Source: an uncultured Bradyrhizobium sp. (GTDB taxonomy: Bacteria > Pseudomonadota > Alphaproteobacteria > Rhizobiales > Xanthobacteraceae). From it: DNA of 53,773 nt. The stretch spans positions 1-53,773 of the forward strand of contig NZ_CAKZHY010000019.1 in assembly GCF_936928535.1 (NCBI RefSeq), read 5' to 3'. Each line of letters opens with the position of its first letter. The stretch's first letter is position 1. The notes beneath the pieces were generated by a model. The model ran no database searches and was not told the DNA's origin. It was given only the letters and a program-made list of their open reading frames with translations. Made by a program: the position numbers and the translations under genes. Positions 8,072 through 14,938 of the stretch are shown piece after piece.

Positions 8072-8284
8072 ATGAACTCGAACATGTGGATCAGGCAGAT
8101 CCATCGCTGGCTGTCGATCGCCTTCACACTTGCCGTGATCGCCAACATCGTGGCGCTGACGATGCAGGTTCAGGCGACGTGGATCGGCCTGATGGCTTTC
8201 GTGCCCTTGATTCCGCTGCTCGCGACCGGGCTCTATCTGTTCGCACTGCCCTATCTCGGCCGCCGCAGCGAGGCGCAATCATGA
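8072..8284 (+). CDS. Small two-helix membrane protein
   Basis: A 70-residue protein with two predicted membrane helices (about residues 11-31 and 36-60). A good ribosome site (AGGAGATTGAAATG) precedes the start, and the stop overlaps the DUF1801 gene start (ATGA). I do not recognise a named family. It is part of the arsR-AHSA1 operon. Confidence 0.72.
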   Translation: MNSNMWIRQIHRWLSIAFTLAVIANIVALTMQVQATWIGLMAFVPLIPLLATGLYLFALPYLGRRSEAQS

Positions 8285-8706
8285 AGAAGGTCGCGACCGC
8301 AAAGGCGAAAGAGGCGGACGGCCCCTCGCCCTCGAAACTGATCGACGGCCGGATCAAGGAGCTCGGCGACTGGCGTGGCGAGATGCTGAAGCGGATCCGC
8401 GCGCTGATCAAGGAGGCCGACCCTGAGGTCGTCGAGGAATGGAAATGGCGCGGCGTTCCCGTGTGGGAGCACGACGGCATCATCTGCACCGGCGAGACCT
8501 ACAAGGCGGTGGTGAAGCTGACCTTCGCCAGGGGCGCGGCGCTGGACGACCCGGCCGGCCTGTTCAATTCCAGCCTCGACGGCAATGTGCGGCGCGCGAT
8601 CGACATTGGTGAAGGCGCCAAGATCAACGAGAAGGCGCTGAAGGCCCTGATCCGCGCGGCGGTGGAGCTGAATGGGTCGAAGGCGAAGAAGAAGCCGGGG
8701 AAGTAA
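8281..8706 (+). CDS. DUF1801 domain protein
   Basis: A 141-residue protein with the DUF1801 (YdhG-like) core: IKELGDWRGEMLKRIRALIK, EVVEEWKWRGVPVWEHDGI and KVVKLTFARGAAL. Family members are small cytoplasmic proteins of uncertain function. The N- and C-termini are lysine-rich. The ATG at 8281 overlaps the previous stop; the frame is open further upstream but would overlap the membrane-protein gene completely. It is the last gene of the arsR operon. Confidence 0.85.
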   Translation: MKKVATAKAKEADGPSPSKLIDGRIKELGDWRGEMLKRIRALIKEADPEVVEEWKWRGVPVWEHDGIICTGETYKAVVKLTFARGAALDDPAGLFNSSLDGNVRRAIDIGEGAKINEKALKALIRAAVELNGSKAKKKPGK

Positions 8707-8733
8707 ATTCTTGGTTGGGACCGGAGCAAGCGC

Positions 8734-8864
8734 CTCGTCCTTCGAGACGGCCGCTTCGCGGCCTCCTCAGGATGAGGCTCATCAGCATCGCTGTTGTCGA
8801 AATTGCTGCAACACGCTCCGCCCTCATCCTGAGGGCCCGCCAAAGGCGGGCGTCTCGAAGGATG
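8734..8864. repeat. Pair of inverted repeats between convergent genes
   Basis: One copy (8734-8776: CCTTCGAGACGGCCGC through CCTCAGGATGAGG) and an inverted copy (8821-8864: CCCTCATCCTGAGG through CGTCTCGAAGGATGG) are about 44 bp apart. Each also contains its own short hairpin (GGCCGCTTCGCGGCC; CCCGCCAAAGGCGGG). They sit between the DUF1801 gene and spoVR, which converge, and could terminate both. Confidence 0.8.
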
Positions 8865-8884
8865 GGCCGCGGGCGCCGGCCGCC

Positions 8885-10423
8885 TCAGGCCACCGCTGCT
8901 GCGATCGGACGCGGGCTGACGACGTATTCGCGCAGCACCTTGTCGTTGGCATCGACCTCGATCAGCGCGACGTCGTAGGTCCAGAGATCGGCGAGATGCT
9001 GAAGCACCCGCTTGGCGTCGGTCTCGTTGAGCTGCGAGCCCTTGATGACGCGGTGATGCAGGATCAGCCGGCGGTCGCCGGCGAGGTCGACATCGACCAC
9101 CTCGATATTGGCATCGATGTAGCCGACATCGTGCTGCCGCGCCAGCTCGCGCCGGACGCGGCGGAAGCCGCGCTCGTCGTGGATGGCGTCGACCCGGATG
9201 CCGGCGCGCTCCTCCGGATCGTCGTGCAGATGAAACATGCGCAAGTGCCGCATCAATCTGGGACTCAGGAACTGGCCGATGAAGCTCTCGTCGCGGTAAT
9301 TGGCCCAGACGTCGCGCAGTACGCCCATCACGTCGTTCTTGCCGGCGATGTCAGGGAACCACTCGCGATCCTCGTCCGCCGGATTCGTGACGATACGCTC
9401 GATGTCCTGCATCATGGCAAAGCCAAGCGCGTAGGGGTTGAAGCCCGAGAAGCGCGGGTCGTCGAATTCGGGCTGGAACACCACATTGGTGTGCGAGCCC
9501 AGGAATTCGAGGAAGTTGCCGTCGCTGATGCGGCCCTGCTGATGCAGCTGGGTCATGATGCGATAATGGACGTAGGTCGCCGTCCCCTCGTTCATCACCT
9601 TGGTCTGGCTCTGCGGGTAGAAATATTGCGCGATGTGGCGAACGATGCGCAAAAGCTCGCGCTGCCAGGGCGCCAGGCGGGGCGCGCTCTTCTCCAGGAA
9701 ATAGAGCAGATTTTCCTGCGGCAGGCCGAGCAGCTTGCGGCGGCGTTCGAGCGAGATCGCGGAGCGGGTCTTGCTCTTCCCGGCCGGCACGGTACGCCAG
9801 AGATCATTGAAGACCTCTTCCTCGTGCTGCCGGCGGCGCCCTGCCCGCTTCTCCTCCTCGCGCAAATCCAGCGTCTTCTTGCCGGGATAGCGATCGATGC
9901 CGTGCGACATCAAGGCGTGCGCAGCATCAAGCGTGCGCTCGACCTCGATGCGACCGTAGCGCTCCTCGCATTGCATGACGTAGTTCTTGGCGAAATCGAG
10001 ATAGTCCAAAATCCCTTCCGCATCGGTCCACTGCTTGAACAGATAATTGTTCTTGAAGAAGTGGTTGTGGCCGAAGGCGGCGTGCGCGATCACCAGCGTC
10101 TGCATCGTCGCCGTGTTCTCCTCCATGAGATAGGAGATGCAGGGCGAGGAGTTGATCACGATCTCATAGGCAAGGCCCATCAGGCCCTTGCGATAGGACG
10201 CCTCGTGATAGGCGAATTGCTTGCCGAACGACCAGTGCTTGTAGAACAGCGGCATGCCGACCGAGGAATAGGCATCGAGCATCTGCTCGGCGGTGATGAC
10301 CTCGATCTGGTTCGGGTAGACGTCGAGCCCGAGATCCTTCAGCGCCACCTCTTCGCAGGCATCGGTAATGCGCTGCAAGGTGTGGAAATCCCAATCAGCG
10401 CCTTCGAACAAGCGTTCCGTCAT
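8885..10423 (-). CDS. SpoVR family protein
   Basis: A 512-residue cytoplasmic protein of the SpoVR/YcgB family. It has the family N-terminal block (DVYPNQIEVITAEQMLDAYS, MPLFYKHWSFGKQFAYHE) and the acidic, His-rich centre (MNEGTATYVHYRIM, a zincin-like HExxH-equivalent stretch). In proteobacteria it is found with PrkA and YeaH and is induced by nutrient stress; the biochemical role is unknown. Its start overlaps the yeaH stop by four bases, and it is the last gene of the operon. Length is normal. Confidence 0.92.
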   Translation of the reverse strand: MTERLFEGADWDFHTLQRITDACEEVALKDLGLDVYPNQIEVITAEQMLDAYSSVGMPLFYKHWSFGKQFAYHEASYRKGLMGLAYEIVINSSPCISYLMEENTATMQTLVIAHAAFGHNHFFKNNYLFKQWTDAEGILDYLDFAKNYVMQCEERYGRIEVERTLDAAHALMSHGIDRYPGKKTLDLREEEKRAGRRRQHEEEVFNDLWRTVPAGKSKTRSAISLERRRKLLGLPQENLLYFLEKSAPRLAPWQRELLRIVRHIAQYFYPQSQTKVMNEGTATYVHYRIMTQLHQQGRISDGNFLEFLGSHTNVVFQPEFDDPRFSGFNPYALGFAMMQDIERIVTNPADEDREWFPDIAGKNDVMGVLRDVWANYRDESFIGQFLSPRLMRHLRMFHLHDDPEERAGIRVDAIHDERGFRRVRRELARQHDVGYIDANIEVVDVDLAGDRRLILHHRVIKGSQLNETDAKRVLQHLADLWTYDVALIEVDANDKVLREYVVSPRPIAAAVA

Positions 10424-11703
10424 GGAGCGGCTTTCTCCTGGGCAGTTTCGCGGCGCTGGAACAGATCGTGGAACACCGGGAAGATCTCGCTGCGCTCGGA
10501 GACCTTGCGCATCGAGAGCGGTGCGCCAGAGTTGCGCAGGCGCTCATAGAGGGTCCAGAGCGAGGAATCGGACAGATCGAAGGCGCTGCCGCCTGATTCC
10601 CCGACCTCGAGATAGGCAAAGAACTGGCAGACCGGCAGGATCTTCTCGGTCAGCAGCAGGCCGGTGAGCTCGCCGTCGGAATAGGAGTTGTCGCCGTCGG
10701 AGGCTTGCGCGGCGTAGATGTTCCAGTCCGCCGGGCTGAAGCGCTCGCGCACGATCTCGTGCATCGCCTGCAGCGCGCTGGAGACCAGCGTGCCACCGGA
10801 GGCCGGGCCATAGAAGAAGGTCTGCTCGTCGACCTCTTCGGCGCGGTCGGTGTGGCGGATGAAGACGATCTCGACATGCTTGTAGCGCCGCTTCAGGAAC
10901 ACGTAGAGCAGCATGTAGAAGCGCTTTGCCAGATCCTTCATGTGCTCGGACATCGAGCCCGAGACGTCCATCAGGCAGAACATCACGGCTTGGGCGACCG
11001 GCCGCGGCACCTTCTCGTAGCGGCGATAGCGGATGTCGAGCGGATCGATGAAGGGAATGCGCTTGGTTTTCGCCTTCAGCTTTTCGAGCCGGGCGACGAG
11101 CTCGGCGCGCTCCTCCTCGTCGGTGCAAGCCTCGATCGCGGCTTCCAGCTCCTCGACCTCGTCCTTGCGCGGGCGCTTGAGCGCGATGCGGCGGGCAAGC
11201 GCCAGCTTCACGGTGCGGCTGACCGAGATGTTGGCAGGCGAGCCCGAGGTGGTGTAGCCGGCGCGCTGGATACCCTCGCTTTCGGTCTGCGCGATCTTGC
11301 GCTTGGCGAGATCAGGCAGCTCGAGATCGTCGAGGAAGAGATCGACGAACTCGTCGCGGCTCAGCACGAAGCGAAACGCATCCTCGCTGTCGCCTTCGCC
11401 GGGACCGGAATCCTTGGCGCTGCCCTGGCCGGAGCGCTGCAGATAGTCGCCCTCGATGAACTTCTTGTTGCCCGGCAGAACCATGTCGCGCGTCCCGCCT
11501 TCACGGCGGAAACGCGGCTCGTGCATGCCGTCGAGCGGGATTGTGACCTCTCCACCCTCCAGGACATCCTTGATGTCGCGTTCCTGCGAGGTCTTCTTGA
11601 CGGCGCCCTGCACCAGGGATTTGGCCCGACGCAAGAACCGCTGGCGGTTCTCAAGACTCTTGCCGCCTGGATTCAGGCGCCTGTCAATAATGTGAATGGC
11701 CAC
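10420..11703 (-). CDS. yeaH: YeaH/YhbH family protein (DUF444)
   Basis: A 427-residue protein of the DUF444 family, with a von Willebrand A-like domain in the C-terminal half (MFCLMDVSGSMSEHMKDLAK contains the MIDAS-type DxSxS). The N-terminus is basic, starting MAIHIIDRRLNPGGKSLENR. It acts with PrkA and SpoVR in the conserved stress operon, with an unknown molecular role. The gap to prkA is 13 bp and it overlaps spoVR by 4 bp. Confidence 0.92.
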   Translation of the reverse strand: MAIHIIDRRLNPGGKSLENRQRFLRRAKSLVQGAVKKTSQERDIKDVLEGGEVTIPLDGMHEPRFRREGGTRDMVLPGNKKFIEGDYLQRSGQGSAKDSGPGEGDSEDAFRFVLSRDEFVDLFLDDLELPDLAKRKIAQTESEGIQRAGYTTSGSPANISVSRTVKLALARRIALKRPRKDEVEELEAAIEACTDEEERAELVARLEKLKAKTKRIPFIDPLDIRYRRYEKVPRPVAQAVMFCLMDVSGSMSEHMKDLAKRFYMLLYVFLKRRYKHVEIVFIRHTDRAEEVDEQTFFYGPASGGTLVSSALQAMHEIVRERFSPADWNIYAAQASDGDNSYSDGELTGLLLTEKILPVCQFFAYLEVGESGGSAFDLSDSSLWTLYERLRNSGAPLSMRKVSERSEIFPVFHDLFQRRETAQEKAAP

Positions 11704-11716
11704 TTTCTCATCCGCC

Positions 11717-13660
11717 TCAACCGGCTTGCTTCACGCGCATGTACCACTCGACCAGCCGGCGAACCTGACGCTCGGTGTAGCCGCGCTCCACCATGCGTGC
11801 CACGAACTCGCCGTGCTTCTTCTCCGTCTCGCCGTCCTTCTTCGAACCGAACGAGATGACCGGAAGCAGGTCCTCGACCTGAGAGAATATCCGCTTTTCG
11901 ATCACATCGCGAATCTTCTCATAGGAGGTCCAGGTCGGATTCTTGCCGCCGTTCTGGGCCCGGGAGCGTAACGAGAATTTGACGACCTCGTTGCGGAAGT
12001 CCTTGGGGTTGGCAATGCCCGCCGGCTTCTCGATTTTCGTCAATTCCTGGTTCAACAATTCGCGATCAAGCAGCTGGCCGGTGTCGGGATCCTTGAAGTC
12101 CTGATCCTCGATCCAGGCATCGGCGTAGTCGACGTAGCGGTCGAACAGGTTCTGGCCGTAGTCCGAGTAGGATTCGAGGTAGGCCTTCTGGATCTCGTTG
12201 CCAATGAACTCGGCGTAGCGGGGCGCGAGGTCGGCCTTGATGAATTCGAGATAGCGCTTCTCGACTTCCTCGGGCAGCTGCTCGCGGCGGATCGACTGCT
12301 CCAGCGCGTACATCAGATGCACGGCGTCGGCGGCAACCTCTTGCGGATCGTGGTTGAAGGTCGCGGCCAGGATCTTGAAGGCAAAGCGGGTGGAGACGCC
12401 GTCCATGCCCTCGTCGACGCCAGCGGCATCGCGGTACTCCTGGACGCTGCGCGCCTTCGGATCGGATTCCTTCAGGCTCTCGCCGTCATAGACCCGCATC
12501 TTGCCGAACAGCGTCGAGTTCTCATGCTTGCGCAGACGCGACATCACCGAGAACCGCGCCAGCGTCTCCAGGGTCGAGGGTGCACAGGGTGCAGCCGCGA
12601 GCTCGGAGCCCTGGATCAGCTTCTCGTAGATCTTCTGCTCCTCGGTAGCCCGCAGGCAGTAGGGCACCTTGATGACGCAGATGCGGTCGATGAACGCTTC
12701 GTTGTTCTTGTTCGACTTGAAGCTCGCCCACTCTGCTTCGTTGGAGTGCGCAAGGATGACGCCGGTGAACGGGATCGCACCGATATTCTCGGTGCCGATA
12801 TAGTTGCCTTCCTGCGTTGCCGTCAGCAACGGATGCAGCATCTTGATCGGCGCCTTGAACATTTCGACGAACTCGAGCACGCCCTGGTTGGCGCGGTTGA
12901 GGCCGCCGGAATAGCTGTAAGCATCGGGGTCATTCTGCGCGTAGGTTTCGAGCTTGCGGATATCGACCTTGCCGACCAGCGAGGAGATGTCCTGGTTGTT
13001 CTCGTCGCCGGGCTCGGTCTTCGCGATCGCGATCTGGCGCAGCCGCGATGGCTGGATTTTCGCGACCCTGAACTGGGAAATGTCGCCGCCGAAGGCTTCG
13101 AGCCGCTTGTAGCACCACGGGCTCATCAGGCCGGTGAGGCGCCGGCGCGGAATGCCGTATTTCTCTTCCAGCATCGGCCCGAGCTGATCGGGATCGAACA
13201 GGCTGAGCGGGCTCTCGAACACCGGCGAGAGTTCATCGCCGGCCTTGAGCACGTAGATCGGATGCACTTCCATCAGCGACTTCAGCCGCTCGGCGAGCGA
13301 GGATTTGCCGCCGCCGACGGGGCCGAGCAGATAGAGGATCTGCTTGCGCTCTTCGAGACCTTGCGCCGCGTGGCGGAAGAACCCGACGATGCGCTCGATG
13401 GTTTCCTCCATGCCGTAAAAGCCGGCGAAGGCCGGATAGGTCCGGATGGTGCGGTTCAAAAAAATACGGCCAAGGCGTGGGTCCTTGGCCGTGTCAATCG
13501 TCTGAGGTTCACCGATCGCTGCAAGTAGTCGTTCGGCCGCATTCGCGTATTTCATGGGATCGCTTCGACACGATTCCAGATATTCCGCCATCGACATGTC
13601 GTGCTGGCTTCTCGCCTCGAACGACCGAGCGAAAGCGTTGAATAGAGAATCGTTGTACAT
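11717..13660 (-). CDS. prkA: PrkA serine protein kinase / AAA-like stress kinase
   Basis: A 647-residue cytoplasmic protein of the PrkA/YeaG family. It has a Walker A motif (LGPVGGGKSSL, near residue 107) in the AAA-type domain and the C-terminal PrkA kinase-like domain. YeaG in E. coli is induced under nitrogen and carbon starvation; the true substrate is uncertain and an AAA protease activity has also been proposed for the Bacillus member. Good ribosome site (GGAGAGGGATC). First gene of prkA-yeaH-spoVR, with an EcfG-type promoter match about 35 bp upstream. Confidence 0.94.
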   Translation of the reverse strand: MYNDSLFNAFARSFEARSQHDMSMAEYLESCRSDPMKYANAAERLLAAIGEPQTIDTAKDPRLGRIFLNRTIRTYPAFAGFYGMEETIERIVGFFRHAAQGLEERKQILYLLGPVGGGKSSLAERLKSLMEVHPIYVLKAGDELSPVFESPLSLFDPDQLGPMLEEKYGIPRRRLTGLMSPWCYKRLEAFGGDISQFRVAKIQPSRLRQIAIAKTEPGDENNQDISSLVGKVDIRKLETYAQNDPDAYSYSGGLNRANQGVLEFVEMFKAPIKMLHPLLTATQEGNYIGTENIGAIPFTGVILAHSNEAEWASFKSNKNNEAFIDRICVIKVPYCLRATEEQKIYEKLIQGSELAAAPCAPSTLETLARFSVMSRLRKHENSTLFGKMRVYDGESLKESDPKARSVQEYRDAAGVDEGMDGVSTRFAFKILAATFNHDPQEVAADAVHLMYALEQSIRREQLPEEVEKRYLEFIKADLAPRYAEFIGNEIQKAYLESYSDYGQNLFDRYVDYADAWIEDQDFKDPDTGQLLDRELLNQELTKIEKPAGIANPKDFRNEVVKFSLRSRAQNGGKNPTWTSYEKIRDVIEKRIFSQVEDLLPVISFGSKKDGETEKKHGEFVARMVERGYTERQVRRLVEWYMRVKQAG

Positions 13661-13694
13661 GATCCCTCTCCGCGTGAGTTCCGCTACAAGCTGA

Positions 13695-13720
13695 AACGAA
13701 AGCAGTTACTAGACCGTTCC
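13695..13720 (-). promoter_or_regulatory. EcfG-type (general stress) promoter of prkA
   Basis: On the minus strand this reads GGAAC (13716-13720), 17 bp, then CGTT (13695-13698). It matches the published EcfG/RpoE2 consensus GGAAC-N16/17-CGTT exactly. Transcription would start near 13685, about 25 bases before the prkA ATG. Confidence 0.75.
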
Positions 13721-13819
13721 TCAGGCCGCTTCTCGAATCAGCGTGAGCACATGACGATCATTGGACACCCGGGTGCCGACACGACGCAACGCACAAGGTA
13801 GGCACTCGCTGAATTACGA

Positions 13820-13835
13820 ACAGGCACTTGCCTGT
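13820..13835. promoter_or_regulatory. Short palindrome in the prkA upstream gap
   Basis: ACAGGCA and TGCCTGT are perfect 7-bp arms with a 2-bp centre. The 300-bp gap 13661-13960 holds the prkA promoter and this palindrome; I see no convincing gene in the remainder. It could be an operator or a short hairpin for the gene ending at 13961. Confidence 0.35.
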
Positions 13836-13960
13836 AATTTGTGCGAATCTCTATCCATCTTGGCGTATTTCCAGAAATTGTCACTGGCTCGCCACATCCG
13901 GGCGAATACCGGGGCGCGTCTTCTCCGGCACTGCAACATGACGATTTGCGAGCGGCAAAC

Positions 13961-14614
13961 TTATGACGCTTGCAGGGCGATCCCGTGGGTGCCGTGTTCA
14001 TCTTCCTGCTGCAATGCGATGGCCTGGTTGCTCGCAGCGGCCGGGTTGGCTGCAGCGTGACAATCCCGGCAAGCGCGCAGCAATGTGTCAAAATCGGTCG
14101 CCAACCCGTCCGGGCGGATGACAATCCGTTCATCCTGCCGTTCACCCCGCGCGCTGCGCGCGACGGCACGGATGGAGGAGAGCTGTTGCTGCAGGGCGGG
14201 TGTCGGTGTCAGCACGATCACCTTGCGCCCGCTTCTGTCCTCAACCGAGACATCCGCAACGGACTCCCAGAGCAGAAATTCATTGCCGATCCGCAGGTCG
14301 CGGATGCCGAAGGGGGTGACGATCACGACAGGGCCGCGCTCGGCCGGCAGCATCCAGATCAGCCAGGCGGTGACAGGGCCGAACAGCGCGACACCGAGAT
14401 AGCCTATCGTCGTATCGTAAGCGGCGATCTCGCCCCACCATCCAAAAGCAAGGCTGGCACTGAACAGCGTCACCGCGAAGCCCGCCGCGACCAGCAGCCG
14501 CAGGCGTGTGCCGCATTGGCCGATTTCGAGATCATGAAACGAGTCTATGCAGGCCGCCGGCGCAATCGATGGCCGATGATCGGCGACGGCAACACCATCA
14601 GGACGAGTGTGCAT
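13961..14614 (-). CDS. Hypothetical membrane protein, paralogue of 5250-5768
   Basis: About 217 residues. Two hydrophobic segments (LRLLVAAGFAVTLFSASLAF and GYLGVALFGPVTAWLIWML) precede a soluble domain with GIRDLRIGNEFLLWESVADV, aligning along its length with the protein at 5250-5768. It differs by an N-terminal extension and a longer C-terminus rich in Ala and Gln. I favour the ATG at 14614 because GGGGGA precedes it; the frame is open to an ATG at 14635. Tentatively STM3941-like, function unknown. It is divergent from tal-pgi. Confidence 0.65.
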   Translation of the reverse strand: MHTRPDGVAVADHRPSIAPAACIDSFHDLEIGQCGTRLRLLVAAGFAVTLFSASLAFGWWGEIAAYDTTIGYLGVALFGPVTAWLIWMLPAERGPVVIVTPFGIRDLRIGNEFLLWESVADVSVEDRSGRKVIVLTPTPALQQQLSSIRAVARSARGERQDERIVIRPDGLATDFDTLLRACRDCHAAANPAAASNQAIALQQEDEHGTHGIALQAS

Positions 14615-14828
14615 GCGTTCCCCCAGCATGGCCATTCGCGACCGAGCCCATGGCGATCAGGCGGCCCTTTCCCCCTGACGACACTCCGCGACGCGACAAA
14701 ATCGACCTCACGCAACATGCCTGACGCAACAGACCCGGCCGAGCACACAGGCCAAATTATTACTACGCAAAACTGCAACTGCCGCCTGGATCGTCATGAT
14801 CGCGACGGAGTTACACCTAGAGTATGAC

Positions 14829-14869
14829 GCCCACACCCTTGATCGGTTCCCTCCCGGGAGCATGTGGGC
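14829..14869 (+). promoter_or_regulatory. Inverted repeat upstream of tal-pgi
   Basis: The 324-bp gap 14615-14938 has no supported gene. It contains GCCCACA (14829-14835) pairing with TGTGGGC (14863-14869), enclosing the perfect palindrome CTCCCGGGAG (14851-14860). If transcribed it would fold in the tal-pgi leader; otherwise it may be an operator. I could not identify -35/-10 boxes with confidence. Confidence 0.4.
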
Positions 14870-14938
14870 TAAAGGATAGCGCGTCAGGACCGGCGCGGAA
14901 ACCCCCTCCGCCCGCAGGCTTGGAGATAAATAAGCATC

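Noticed and set aside
8672..10549. A 625-codon plus-strand frame opposite spoVR
   Set aside because: Shadow of spoVR; starts in the repeat region and has no domain.
13738..14169. Minus-strand and plus-strand frames of 100-140 codons in and around the prkA upstream gap
   Set aside because: Overlap the membrane-protein gene in other frames, and lack ribosome sites and protein-like composition.
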